A stretch of 64,000 nucleotides of DNA from Sphingobacteriaceae bacterium (GTDB taxonomy: Bacteria > Bacteroidota > Bacteroidia > B-17B0 > Aurantibacillaceae), in NCBI GenBank assembly GCA_002319075.1, contig NVQB01000001.1, positions 3,720,001-3,784,000 on the forward strand, in the 5' to 3' direction. The notes beneath the pieces were generated by a model. The model was not told the DNA's origin. It was given only the letters and a program-made list of their open reading frames with translations, and made no database searches. Positions 41,678 to 51,389 of the stretch are shown here, one piece after another (positions within the stretch are counted from its first letter, which is position 1; each line of letters opens with the position of its first letter). The translations under genes and the position numbers were made by a program.

Positions 41678-42400
41678 TCAGGAGGAAAATTGTTTTCCGA
41701 AAAATGCATGTACTTCAGATTGGTAGGTTCTGCCGATTGGTAATTCAATGGTATCTAATAGCACCTTTTGAGCATGAATTTCGGTAACCGCGGTTTTATT
41801 AACGATGTAAGATTTATGAATTCTGACAAAAGAATTGGCATTTAATTGTTTTTCGAACTCACTTAAAGCATCGCGGATAACCCGCCGTTTGTTGCTTGTA
41901 AGATTAATTAAGGTGTAGTTTCCAGATGCTTCCAGCCAAACAATTGTGGGGTAGGGAAGTTTTATCAGGGCGCGACCTTCTTTTACAATTAACGATTCTT
42001 CGTCTTTGTGTGCTTCATTTTTTTCGCTGGAATTAAAAAGGGCAAGCTCTATGGCTATGAGCAAATCCTCGTTCTTAAAAGGTTTTACAATGTAAGCGTT
42101 AGGATGTGCATGTTTGGCCCTGCTAACAATATCGGCACTTTTATGCGAGGTGATAAAAATGTAGGGGATATTATAGGTAGAATGTAAAAGGTTACCCAGG
42201 TCAATGCCGTTTTTCCATTGTCCTAATTCTATGTCGGTTAGTACCAGTCCTGGTTTCCTGATTTCTATCTCTTCAATAGCTTCTTCTACGGACACAGCGA
42301 TGCGAACACTTTTGTATCCTGCATTTAAAAGAATATCGTGAATTGTTTCCGCTATCAGTAATTCATCTTCTACAATTAATATGTCGTTTACTAGTTCCAA
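41678..42400 (-). CDS. LytTR-type response regulator
   Basis: A 240-residue regulator. The receiver domain (about 1-120) has the acidic pocket in IVEDELL, phospho-acceptor Asp in LVLTDIELG and Lys in AYIVKPFKNEDL. The C-terminal LytTR DNA-binding domain (about 140-235) shows IVWLEASGNYTLINL, LSEFEKQLNANSFVRIHKSYIVN and LPIGRTYQSEV. Such regulators control cell envelope or quorum-type genes in many phyla. It starts 3 bp after the kinase at 42404-44311, so they form a two-component operon. Confidence 0.93.
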   Translation of the reverse strand: MELVNDILIVEDELLIAETIHDILLNAGYKSVRIAVSVEEAIEEIEIRKPGLVLTDIELGQWKNGIDLGNLLHSTYNIPYIFITSHKSADIVSRAKHAHPNAYIVKPFKNEDLLIAIELALFNSSEKNEAHKDEESLIVKEGRALIKLPYPTIVWLEASGNYTLINLTSNKRRVIRDALSEFEKQLNANSFVRIHKSYIVNKTAVTEIHAQKVLLDTIELPIGRTYQSEVHAFFGKQFSS

Positions 42401-42403
42401 ATT

Positions 42404-44311
42404 TTAGTTTTCTGGTGAGAAAGTTAAGGTAAAAGTTGCACCTGGAGTGTTTACTTTGGTTAAAATTGCGCCTATTTGTTTAGCCATTATGTTTACAAGT
42501 CTTAATCCCAGGCTTTCCTTTCTTGCTGAGAGATCTTCCGGCATACCTTTTCCACTGTCTTCAATTTTTAAAATCCACGAGCGGTCTCCTTCATTTGAAG
42601 CCTTCAAAGAAATCTCTATTTTTCCGCGATCTTCTTCTTTAAAGGCATATTTAATAGCATTGGTCACCAGTTCGTTTATGATAAGGGCAATGGGAACAGC
42701 TATTTTGGTTGGAAATTGAACGGGGTGAACATCTACCCGCATTTCTACGTGTTGTAATTTGCTAGCCAAAACATCGCGGTGAAAATTGAGCACCTGGTTA
42801 AGATAATCTTTCATATCTATTTCGAGGTGTGAGTCTTGCTGATACAAAAGTTCATGTAGCACTGATAAAGATTGTATGCGGCTTTGACTTTGCTTTAAAT
42901 ACCCGAACAGGCGCTCATCGGCTACGTTATTGGCTTGCAGGGTAAGCAAACTGGAAATGATTTGTAGATTATTATTAATTCGGTGATGCACTTCCTGAAG
43001 GAGTGTTTCTTTTCTTTGTGCTTCTTCTGCTAAAAAAGTGGCTATTTGTGTTTTGTTTTTAACCGACCGGCGCAAAACGAAAACTAAAATAATGGCCAAA
43101 CCCAGTATGACGAAGAGAAATAAACGGAATTGTTTTTGTGTTTGATTTTCTGCTTCAAGAACCTGTAATTGTTCCTGATGAATAGCATTTTCTATGGCTT
43201 GTTTTTTTTCGAACTCGTAATTCATCTCTAGGCGCACATTTTGTTCGGTATTTGCCACATTTATAATGGTATCACGTGCGCTGATAAAGGCTTTAAAATG
43301 TTCAAGTGCTTTTTTCTCCTTTCCCCATGCGCTATAAAGATCGCTCAAAGCATTTTCAATATCCTTTATAGCATTAATAGATTGAATTTCCTGCGAAAGT
43401 TTAAGTGCGCGCAAAAGAAAGGACTCGGCGATAGTAAATTTTTTTTGAAGCGAGTACACAATACCGATGTTTCCGGTAAAACTGGCAATATGATCTTTGT
43501 TGCCGTATTCTTCAGCAAGTTTAAGTGCCTGCTCGTAATAGGGTAAAGAAGTTTTATAGTCTTTGTTGTCCTGGTAAATGCTTCCAAGATTGTTGAGATT
43601 CATAGCAATGCCACTTTTGTTTTTGATGTGCTCATTCATCTCAAGGGCTTTTAAGTAAAATTCAATTGCTTTTTCGGTTTTCTTTTGTTCGCTGTAAACG
43701 GTTCCTATGTTGCCCAGTTGTATGGCCAGGCGCGTTGAATCTTTAATCTCCTGTGCTATTTTTAAAGATCTGAAATAATATCCCAGTGCTTTTTCTGAAA
43801 GTCCCTGTTCGGCGAAAACATTTCCAAGATTGGAAAGTTGAATAGCTACTCCTGCTTTATAGTTTAATTTTTCATATTTGGTCAGCGCTTTAAAATAATT
43901 TTCAGCCGCCTTTGAAAGATTTCCTTCCATCAGGTAAGCGTGCCCCAAACCTCCGAAAACTTGCGACATGCCATAATCATCCCCAATGTCCATAGAAATT
44001 TTTAAAGCTTTTTTAAAATAATCAAAGGGCAAATTGGGTTTTCCGTGCAGATTATAAAAAATACCCAGATAATAATATGTGCGCGCCAGTGTTTTCTCTT
44101 TCCATTTTGGTGGTAAAGTGGCTGCGTTATCCAGGTTATTAATAAGTGAAAGCGATTGTTCGCTTAGAAGTATTGCAGAATCTACATTGACATTTCTTAA
44201 ACTCCAGGCCCTGGAATTGTTTTTACTGATCAGACTTGTGTCGTTGTCTGCAAAAATGTTAGTTCTGCAAAGTAAAAAAAAAGCTAGTATGAATAACCTG
44301 AACGCAGACAC
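42404..44311 (-). CDS. TPR-containing histidine kinase (HisKA_2 type)
   Basis: A 635-residue exported-sensor kinase. It has a signal peptide (about 1-21), six or seven TPR repeats (about 70-345, LANLGNVFAEQGLSEKALGYY-type), a coiled coil, one transmembrane helix (about 395-415: FRLFLFVILGLAIILVFVL), and a kinase core with LLQEVHHRINNNLQIISSLL (HisKA_2, acceptor His), ELVTNAIKYAF (N box) and EDSGKGMP (G1). The periplasmic TPR region would sense a ligand or partner. It is cotranscribed with the LytTR regulator, an arrangement common in Bacteroidota. The signal is unknown. Confidence 0.92.
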   Translation of the reverse strand: MSAFRLFILAFFLLCRTNIFADNDTSLISKNNSRAWSLRNVNVDSAILLSEQSLSLINNLDNAATLPPKWKEKTLARTYYYLGIFYNLHGKPNLPFDYFKKALKISMDIGDDYGMSQVFGGLGHAYLMEGNLSKAAENYFKALTKYEKLNYKAGVAIQLSNLGNVFAEQGLSEKALGYYFRSLKIAQEIKDSTRLAIQLGNIGTVYSEQKKTEKAIEFYLKALEMNEHIKNKSGIAMNLNNLGSIYQDNKDYKTSLPYYEQALKLAEEYGNKDHIASFTGNIGIVYSLQKKFTIAESFLLRALKLSQEIQSINAIKDIENALSDLYSAWGKEKKALEHFKAFISARDTIINVANTEQNVRLEMNYEFEKKQAIENAIHQEQLQVLEAENQTQKQFRLFLFVILGLAIILVFVLRRSVKNKTQIATFLAEEAQRKETLLQEVHHRINNNLQIISSLLTLQANNVADERLFGYLKQSQSRIQSLSVLHELLYQQDSHLEIDMKDYLNQVLNFHRDVLASKLQHVEMRVDVHPVQFPTKIAVPIALIINELVTNAIKYAFKEEDRGKIEISLKASNEGDRSWILKIEDSGKGMPEDLSARKESLGLRLVNIMAKQIGAILTKVNTPGATFTLTFSPEN

Positions 44312-44495
44312 AACGTGAGTATAGTGGATTAATTCAAATATACGGAATAAAATAAATTTTAGTTTTTTTAAAGATTAAACCTGTATAACGGAAAGAACTT
44401 GTAAAATAGCATAACTCCACATTCTCACAGGCAGCGTCTTAAAACTCTTTTATTACAGCGAAGCGATGCGCTAAAGAAAACTTTATTTTACGGAA

Positions 44496-45539
44496 ATGTT
44501 TATTGAATTAAATTATAAAGTCTACAAGCTTGAGTTTAAATATCCTTTTGGTGTTTCATCTAATACGCGTAAGGAAACCTCAAGTGTTTTTATAGAATTA
44601 AAAACCAGTGAGTTTATAGGGTACGGCGAAGCGTGTTTGCCGGCATATCTGGGGGAAACGGTAGAAGGAACTATTTCTTTTTTTGAAAAAGCGAGACCTC
44701 TTTTGGAAAGGAGTTCTGCCCCGATTAGTATACCTCTTTTATTACACCAAATAGATGTATTAGAGGAAGGTAATAATGCGGCAAAAGCGGCCATTGATTT
44801 AGCCTTGCATGATTTGCTCTGCAAAACGCTGAATAAAACCATCGCCCAATTTTATGGGTTTAAACAAGATAAATCTAAATCTACTTCTTTTACAATTGGA
44901 ATTGACCGTGAAGAAATTCTTATTCAAAAATTAAAAGAGGCTTCGGACTACACTATTCTTAAAATTAAAGCTGGAACGAAAGATGATAAAAACCTTATTT
45001 CGACTATTCGTAAGCACAGCAACAAACCCTTGTATGTGGATGTTAATCAGGGATGGACGGATAAACATTACGTTCTGGAAATGATCTTATGGATGAAGGA
45101 ACAAAATGTTATCCTTGTTGAACAGCCTATGCCAGTAGCTATGAAAGAAGAGATGGTCTGGGTTACGGAGAGAAGCCCACTGCCAACCATTGCCGACGAA
45201 AGCGTAAGGCGTTTGAAAGATCTGCAGGATCTGGATGGTAGCTTTAGCGGAGTAAATATTAAACTGATGAAATCTACGGGAATTCATGAGGCCTTAAAAA
45301 TGATTGACTTCTGCACAAAAAACAAACTCCTTATTTTGTTAGGTTGTATGGCGGAAAGTTCATGTGCAACGGGAGCAATGACCCAACTTATGGGTTTTGC
45401 AAACTATATAGATCTCGACGCCCCCATGCTTTATAAGAACGATCCTTTCAGGGGACTTTGTTACAAAGATGGAAAAGTGTATACCTCCGACCTTCCGGGT
45501 ATTGGCGTGGAGCCGATTCCGGATTTACTAAAATTCTAA
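44496..45539 (+). CDS. Dipeptide epimerase (enolase superfamily)
   Basis: A 347-residue muconate-lactonizing-like enzyme of the L-Ala-D/L-Glu epimerase type, which epimerises dipeptides during peptidoglycan recycling. Active-site features: TILKIKAGTKDD with the KxK pair, DVNQGW, EQPMP and IADESV as metal ligands (Asp, Glu, Asp), GVNIKLMKSTGI with the second catalytic Lys, and GCMAESS near the end. Substrate specificity beyond dipeptide cannot be told. It stands alone on this strand, with a hairpin downstream. Confidence 0.9.
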   Translation: MFIELNYKVYKLEFKYPFGVSSNTRKETSSVFIELKTSEFIGYGEACLPAYLGETVEGTISFFEKARPLLERSSAPISIPLLLHQIDVLEEGNNAAKAAIDLALHDLLCKTLNKTIAQFYGFKQDKSKSTSFTIGIDREEILIQKLKEASDYTILKIKAGTKDDKNLISTIRKHSNKPLYVDVNQGWTDKHYVLEMILWMKEQNVILVEQPMPVAMKEEMVWVTERSPLPTIADESVRRLKDLQDLDGSFSGVNIKLMKSTGIHEALKMIDFCTKNKLLILLGCMAESSCATGAMTQLMGFANYIDLDAPMLYKNDPFRGLCYKDGKVYTSDLPGIGVEPIPDLLKF

Positions 45540-45608
45540 TACGCAGTTTAACATGCGGTAGCCTTGGGCTTTACGTTCAATCGGAATGCTGTAAAATTGA
45601 AAGAGCCT

Positions 45609-45643
45609 GCAAAATGCCAGCCTGCAATAAACCGGCATTTTGC
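45609..45643. terminator. Hairpin between convergent genes
   Basis: GCAAAATGCC (45609-45618) and GGCATTTTGC (45634-45643) are perfectly complementary across 15 bp. It lies between the stops of the epimerase (+) and the small exported protein (-) and could terminate either; no long T-run follows. Confidence 0.65.
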
Positions 45644-45664
45644 TAGCTTGCTCTGAGGTATGTT

Positions 45665-46018
45665 CTAACTGTCTAGTTTACCCAGGCTGTAAAATGTAAG
45701 TCCTCTGCGAGATTTGGCAACCTGACCATTTGCTGAAAATGTCCAAATGCTGTGAAATTTTTTAGTAGAATCACTGCCCTTTAAAATCACTTTTTTTCCT
45801 TTCAGGGTCCAGGTCCCTTTAACACTAATTTTATTGTCTTGCATCGAAAAATCCTGGTAATAAAAAGTCTGATCTGAGTTTAGTACCAGTTTAATTTGCG
45901 CAGGATCTGATGCGGTAACACCATAGGTTCCTATAAACTCTGTAGTGTTTTTGTTTGTAAATGACGACATTAAAATAATTGTCGCTAGTACGGTCAGGAT
46001 TTTAATTGTTTTTGTCAT
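45665..46018 (-). CDS. Small exported protein, lipocalin-like in appearance
   Basis: A 117-residue protein with a signal peptide (MTKTIKILTVLATIILMSSF). The mature ~95 residues run FIGTYGVTAS, LVLNSDQTFYYQDF, KGTWTLKGKKVILK, a pattern of antiparallel strands that recalls lipocalin-like or NlpE-type domains common in Bacteroidota exported proteins. No lipobox Cys is present. It is 34 bp downstream of the 1130-residue T9SS protein on the same strand and may be cotranscribed. Confidence 0.6.
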   Translation of the reverse strand: MTKTIKILTVLATIILMSSFTNKNTTEFIGTYGVTASDPAQIKLVLNSDQTFYYQDFSMQDNKISVKGTWTLKGKKVILKGSDSTKKFHSIWTFSANGQVAKSRRGLTFYSLGKLDS

Positions 46019-46052
46019 GGTTATATGGTTTTAATTTATGGGAGTGTTATGA

Positions 46053-49000
46053 TTACCTGCTTACAATTATTTTTTGTTTAAATAAACGTTGTCCATCCTG
46101 TGAGCTTATATAATAAAGGCCTTCGGCTAATTCACGAATGTCAACTTTATAGTCAGAAGATGCGTTAACAGAAATAAGTCTTACTGTTTGTCCTAAAGCA
46201 TTAATAAGTTTCAGATCTATTTCTGAATTGGATTTAATGGAGAAGTTGCCATTGTTAGGATTTGGATAAATGGCCAGGATACTCGCAGATTCTTTTGTTT
46301 CGTTAATTCCTGCGCAGGTAAAAACGTTCTGAGTGTAAACTTCGGTTTTAAAACAGCCCGTATTGTTGCTTCCTGTAACCGTGTAAACTGTCGTAACGTT
46401 TGGTGTAATAAAAATGTAGGCAGCAGGGGTGTAACCGGCCCACGTATAACTTAGCGCGCCTGTAGCTAATAACGTGGCGGTCTCACCCACGCACATGGCC
46501 GTGTTCGTGCTTAAAGTCTGTATAACCGGAATTGTTTTTACTGTTACAGTACTTACCGCGTTGTTGGTATTGGTGCAACCGAGTGTATTAGTTCCGGTAA
46601 TTGTATAGGAAGTTGTAGAGGCGGGCGTAACTACCGAAGCACCATTTGAAAAAGTATAGGTACTCGCACCACTTGGGCTCATTGTAAAAGAACTTCCTTC
46701 GCAGATAGAACCACTATTTACAGAAATCAAAGGTGACACAAAAACGGTTATATAACTCAGGGCTGTGGCGGTGCATCCTTCAGCGCTTATTCCGGTAACA
46801 GTGTAAGTGGCATTGCTGGTTGGACTTACAACAGCCGTTCCCCCGGAAAAGTTGTAGCTGTTAGTTCCGGCTGGTGCTAAAGTGAAATTTGTGCCCTGGC
46901 AAAGCGTGCCACTGTTAACGGTTATGGTAGGTGTTATAAAAACGGTTACCTGGCTTATTGCTGTGTTATAGCAGCCGAAAGCACTTATTCCTGTAACCGA
47001 AAATTGAGAAGAGGAAGCAGGATTTACAACCGGACTTCCGCTCCAGAAGCTATAGCTGCTTGCTCCCGTGGGCATGAGAGTAAATGATTTTCCTGAGCAG
47101 ATAGACCCGCTGTTTACTGAAACGGTAGGTGTAATATAAACTGTTACAGAACTTACTGCTGAATTTGTACAGCCCGTTACACCTGTACCAGACACACTAT
47201 AGGTAGTGTTAGCGTTAGGCGCTACGGTATTGGTAACACCTGAATAAGTGTAACTGACCGCTCCCGCAGGGGATAAAGTAAATACAGAGCCAGAACAAAT
47301 GCTTCCACTATTTACCGAAATGGTAGGGGGTTGCAGCACAGAAACATTACTCGGTACACTCGCGCTGCAACCAAGCGAGTTAGTAGCAGTAGCAAAATAA
47401 TTTGTTGTTGTAACCGGACTAACCACGCTCGATCCTCCGGAAATGCTGTAGGCACTCGTGCTCACCGGTATAATGGTAAAACTTGTGCCGGAACAGATAG
47501 TGCCGCTGTTTACACTGATGGTTGGAACAGGGTTAACGGCGAGTGTCATGGAAGTTGTATTGGAGCTTGGACATCCCTGTGAGCTTAGTCCAGAAACCGT
47601 GTAAGTAGTTGTTACTGTCGGACTAACGCTTGTTATACCACTTCCCGAAGAGTATTGGGCAGCACCGATTCCGGTAAAGGTAAATGCACTGCCTGTACAA
47701 ATTGTTGCGTTAGATACAGAAATGGTGGGCAAGCTATAAACGGTTACAGAACTTACCGCCGTATTGGTGCCAATACATCCAAAAGCACTTGTTCCTTTTA
47801 CACTGTAAGTACTATTGGCGGTAGGGGTTACTACTGCAGAACCGGTAAGATAGGTGTAGGTAGCGGCTCCGCTGGCATTCAGACTAAAGGATTGTCCTGT
47901 GCAAATACTTCCGCTGCTTACGGTAATAAAAGGATTGGGGTTTATAGTAACCGGTATAGTAGTTTGCGAGGTACAACTTACATTGTTGGTAAGTGTGAGT
48001 AAAAGCGTATAGGTAGCGGCACTTCCATAAGAATGCGAGGGGGATGAAAGTGTAGAGGTATTAGCAGCACCTGATGCAGGATCACCGAAATCCCAGGTGC
48101 GGCTGGAAATGCTGGCGCTGGGGGATGATGAAATGGAGAAAGTCGTATTTAAACAGGTGTTCGCCAGCGTGAAATTAAGGCTTGGCGCAGGATAGATGGT
48201 GAAACTTTGGTCAAGGGTGTCAGAACAACCTGTGCTTGAAATACCAATAGCAGAGGCGGTATAGGTGCCTGATGAGGGGTAAGTGAAGCTTGTTTCTGTA
48301 GACGTTCCTGTTGTTAGTCCGTCATAATTCCAGCTGTAACTGCTTTGACCTGTGCCCGTATAAGAAAAACTGAATGCTGTGGAGCAAACGTTTAATGCCT
48401 GTGCAGTAAAGCTTACAGTGGGAGTGGGTGCAACACTTATTGTCTGAGTGTTTGTAGATGAGCAACCATATTCTGTTGTAAGTGTCAAAACAACCTGGTA
48501 ATTTCCTGGTGCAAAAGTAAAAGAAGGACTGGATGATGTGCTGGCATAGAGCGTTGAGGAGCTGGAAGATAAAAGCCATGAATAATTTGTAATGCTCCCG
48601 GAAGCAACCGAAACATAAGGCGTGAAAGCGATTAATTTGCGGCTACAAAGATTTGTTGTGCTAAAACTGATTGCGGGACTGGCGTATACGGTTACCGTTT
48701 CAACTGTGCCAACCGTGCATCCTGAAGCTGCGGTTGCAGTAAGTGTTATACTGTAAATTCCAGCGGAAGTAAAGGTGGCTGATGGATTTACAAGTGCTGA
48801 GTTTGATGCGTTTCCGAAATCCCAATGGTAGGAGGTGATGCTTCCCGGTGCGGGTATGGTGGACGTGTTTGTAAATGTTGTGGAGGTATTCAAACAGATC
48901 GGAGAAAAATCAAAAGAAAGAGCAGGAATGGGTGAGACAGTTAAAATATGTACCGCCGAATCTATACAGCCTTCGGATGATTCGGCTACTAAGGCCACAG

Positions 49001-49445
49001 AATATGTTCCCGGAGCGCTATAATTGTAGGTAGTTGATGGGAAAGATAGAGAGCTGTTTCCATCACCAAAATTCCAGGTTTGAGAGATCAGAGATCCGGA
49101 ACTTACGGATGCATTTCCGTTAAAAGTATAGGAGCTGCCGCAGAGTGCAGGGGCATTTGTACTGAAAGTTACAACAGGTTTATCGGCAACAGTAATAGAA
49201 TAAGTCAATACCGGGCCAAAAGCGCCGAAAAGGTCAATTGTCTGGCAACTATAGCTTCCTGTAACCACCGGATTAATGCACGTTGCGGTCTGACTACTGA
49301 TGCCTGGTCCATCCCATATTCCGGTAGAGTATCCTGAGATACAGAGCTGAGAGCCACTACAAAGGGTTGCCGTAGATTGTGCGAAAGTAAAAAAGGGGGT
49401 AAAAATGCTGAATGAAAAAAGAAGCAGAAAGAGTTTGTATTTCAT
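46053..49445 (-). CDS. Large PKD/Ig-repeat secreted protein with T9SS type A sorting domain
   Basis: An 1130-residue cell-surface or secreted protein. After the signal peptide (about 1-23) come about five PKD-like domains (about 85-500, with WNFGDG and WDFGNA motifs), then roughly nine 60-70-residue Ig-like modules (about 505-1045), each with the wording SVNSGSICSG.. and VSP..TTYTVTG, and a type A sorting domain (about 1060-1130: LAIYPNPNNGNFSIK to FKQKIIVSR) for T9SS export. Such proteins often act as adhesins. The Ig modules are close in sequence to the single module in the glycine-rich T9SS protein at 5663-7435. No catalytic domain is seen. Confidence 0.88.
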   Translation of the reverse strand: MKYKLFLLLFSFSIFTPFFTFAQSTATLCSGSQLCISGYSTGIWDGPGISSQTATCINPVVTGSYSCQTIDLFGAFGPVLTYSITVADKPVVTFSTNAPALCGSSYTFNGNASVSSGSLISQTWNFGDGNSSLSFPSTTYNYSAPGTYSVALVAESSEGCIDSAVHILTVSPIPALSFDFSPICLNTSTTFTNTSTIPAPGSITSYHWDFGNASNSALVNPSATFTSAGIYSITLTATAASGCTVGTVETVTVYASPAISFSTTNLCSRKLIAFTPYVSVASGSITNYSWLLSSSSSTLYASTSSSPSFTFAPGNYQVVLTLTTEYGCSSTNTQTISVAPTPTVSFTAQALNVCSTAFSFSYTGTGQSSYSWNYDGLTTGTSTETSFTYPSSGTYTASAIGISSTGCSDTLDQSFTIYPAPSLNFTLANTCLNTTFSISSSPSASISSRTWDFGDPASGAANTSTLSSPSHSYGSAATYTLLLTLTNNVSCTSQTTIPVTINPNPFITVSSGSICTGQSFSLNASGAATYTYLTGSAVVTPTANSTYSVKGTSAFGCIGTNTAVSSVTVYSLPTISVSNATICTGSAFTFTGIGAAQYSSGSGITSVSPTVTTTYTVSGLSSQGCPSSNTTSMTLAVNPVPTISVNSGTICSGTSFTIIPVSTSAYSISGGSSVVSPVTTTNYFATATNSLGCSASVPSNVSVLQPPTISVNSGSICSGSVFTLSPAGAVSYTYSGVTNTVAPNANTTYSVSGTGVTGCTNSAVSSVTVYITPTVSVNSGSICSGKSFTLMPTGASSYSFWSGSPVVNPASSSQFSVTGISAFGCYNTAISQVTVFITPTITVNSGTLCQGTNFTLAPAGTNSYNFSGGTAVVSPTSNATYTVTGISAEGCTATALSYITVFVSPLISVNSGSICEGSSFTMSPSGASTYTFSNGASVVTPASTTSYTITGTNTLGCTNTNNAVSTVTVKTIPVIQTLSTNTAMCVGETATLLATGALSYTWAGYTPAAYIFITPNVTTVYTVTGSNNTGCFKTEVYTQNVFTCAGINETKESASILAIYPNPNNGNFSIKSNSEIDLKLINALGQTVRLISVNASSDYKVDIRELAEGLYYISSQDGQRLFKQKIIVSR

Positions 49446-49575
49446 AGATAATGCTTTAGGGTTGCGGCTTATGGGATCTTTATCAGGACTTAAAGATATT
49501 AAAATTTTGTTTTCTTCCGCAAAATAGAAACCATCACTTCTTTGCTTAACTTAGGGTTCAGCAAATAGAAGAAGT

Positions 49576-49902
49576 ATGCAAAACAATGAACTTATAAAAG
49601 ATTTAAAAGAAACCTTTTCACTCATGACTCAACAAAGTAGCCAAACCACGCTTGCTGAAGGTGTGAGAAGCGCTGTGAGGACTATTAACCGGCTGAGTAC
49701 AGACAAATCAGCGCTAAATCTTCATCTTAAAAAAATAGCGGCCGATTTAACAGCACTTTACGCAAACCAGCTCCAATACTGGGAATTGCTTAGTAAAACA
49801 GAAAATCCCGGACTAAAAGTGAAGCCTGAATTTGATGAAAGTTTTTTTAATTCTCTCGCTATTTTAAGGCAAGAACTCTTCCAGGCATTGGAAAAGCTCT
49901 GA
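49576..49902 (+). CDS. Hypothetical helical protein
   Basis: A 108-residue, mostly alpha-helical cytosolic protein (heptad-like IKDLKETFSLMTQQ, LSTDKSALNLHLKKIAADL). No family is recognised. It is the only gene between the large T9SS protein and the MBOAT gene, 75 bp upstream of the latter on the same strand. Confidence 0.5.
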   Translation: MQNNELIKDLKETFSLMTQQSSQTTLAEGVRSAVRTINRLSTDKSALNLHLKKIAADLTALYANQLQYWELLSKTENPGLKVKPEFDESFFNSLAILRQELFQALEKL

Positions 49903-49976
49903 AAATTCTAAAAAAATACCCCCTTACGACTCTCTTAAATCGCTAAATAATCTTATTTTTGTGGCCCTTAACGCGT

Positions 49977-51389
49977 ATGGTTTTTAGTGGTATCACGTAT
50001 CTCGTTTATTTTCTCCCGGTATTCATTTTATTGTACCATCTGGTTCCGCATAAATTTAAAAATGCGGTTATTCTTGCTGCCAGTATTTATTTTTACAGCT
50101 GGGGCGGACCAAAATTTATCTTCGTCATTCTTGGAACAACCTTTTTAGATTTTTTGCTGGTAAATGCCATGCAAAATCAAAAGACACAAAAGTCTAAACG
50201 AGTTTATCTCATAGTTTCGCTTTGCCTTAATCTCGGTTTACTATTCTATTTTAAGTACTGTAATTTTTTTATAGAGAATATCAATGCCTTGCTAGGTTCG
50301 GAGATCTCCTGGATGAAAGTGGTATTACCAATCGGAATTTCGTTTTACACATTTGAAAGTCTAACTTATGTAATAGACGTGTATCGCGGAGTTCATAAGC
50401 CTTTGAAAAATGTTTGGCATTACCAGACATACATTTTGTTGTTTCCGAAATTAATAGCTGGCCCGATTGTAAGATATCACGACATAGCGGATCAGATTAC
50501 TAACCGCGAAAAAAATTACACTGCCGAAATTAAATTAAGTGGTTTCTTGATATTTTGTCTGGGTCTGGCGAAAAAAACAATTCTGGCAAATACTCTGGGT
50601 ATGCAGGCTGATGCGGTTTTTAAATTACCCGCAGAACAAATAGATACTGCAGCTGCCTGGGTTGGAGCCCTGGCATATACCTTCCAGATTTATTTTGACT
50701 TTAGCGGATATAGCGATATGGCCATTGGTCTTGGAAAAATCATGGGATTTAAATTGCCGGAGAATTTTAATAATCCTTACATCTCAGGAAGTATTACCGA
50801 ATTCTGGCGCAGGTGGCACATCACCTTAGGAACCTGGATGCGTAACTACCTTTACATTCCTTTAGGTGGGAATAAGGTATCGGATGCCAAGCTTTACCGT
50901 AACTTAATTATTGTGTTTTTATTTTCTGGTCTCTGGCATGGAGCGAGCTGGAACTTTGTGCTATGGGGTGCATATCATGGATTTTTCCTGGTACTTGAAC
51001 GCTTGTTCCTCGGCCGTGTTTTTCAAAAGCTTGGTAAATTTATTGCGATTCCTGTTACTTTTTTAATTGTAGTAAGCGGTTGGGTTTTGTTTCGCAACGA
51101 AGATCTGCACTATGCTCTGCACGTCATTAAACAAATGTATGCTTTCGATTTTTTCCACGGTAAATTTACAGTGAATAATGATTTTGTAACAATGGCCATT
51201 GTGGCTTTATTAATTTCTTTCTTCGCAGTAACTGCAAAAACAAAACACCTGCAGGATAAACTTTACGGTGAAAAATTTACTGATACCGGAAAATGGGTGG
51301 CAGTGCTGGGAGGAATTGTTTTGTATTACGTTTCTCTGAGTTATGTTTCTGCACTTAATTTTAACCCCTTTATTTATTTTAGATTTTAA
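49977..51389 (+). CDS. MBOAT family O-acyltransferase (AlgI-like)
   Basis: A membrane-bound O-acyltransferase that moves acetyl groups to the periplasmic side for sugar-polymer decoration. I start at ATG 49977 (MVFSGITYLVYFLP), giving 470 residues; a TTG at 49959 would add six. Nine to eleven transmembrane segments are likely. The MBOAT core shows FWRRWHITLGTWMRNYLYIP and SGLWHGASWNFVLWGAYHG, with the catalytic His in WHGASW. The AlgX-like partner starts in the stop codon of this gene, so they form a two-gene O-acetylation unit like AlgI with AlgJ/AlgX. Confidence 0.92.
   Translation: MVFSGITYLVYFLPVFILLYHLVPHKFKNAVILAASIYFYSWGGPKFIFVILGTTFLDFLLVNAMQNQKTQKSKRVYLIVSLCLNLGLLFYFKYCNFFIENINALLGSEISWMKVVLPIGISFYTFESLTYVIDVYRGVHKPLKNVWHYQTYILLFPKLIAGPIVRYHDIADQITNREKNYTAEIKLSGFLIFCLGLAKKTILANTLGMQADAVFKLPAEQIDTAAAWVGALAYTFQIYFDFSGYSDMAIGLGKIMGFKLPENFNNPYISGSITEFWRRWHITLGTWMRNYLYIPLGGNKVSDAKLYRNLIIVFLFSGLWHGASWNFVLWGAYHGFFLVLERLFLGRVFQKLGKFIAIPVTFLIVVSGWVLFRNEDLHYALHVIKQMYAFDFFHGKFTVNNDFVTMAIVALLISFFAVTAKTKHLQDKLYGEKFTDTGKWVAVLGGIVLYYVSLSYVSALNFNPFIYFRF

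Noticed and set aside
46500-48000. Possible CRISPR or tandem DNA array
   Set aside because: The regular repeats are in-frame Ig-like modules of the 1130-residue protein, diverged and ~200 bp long; no spacers.
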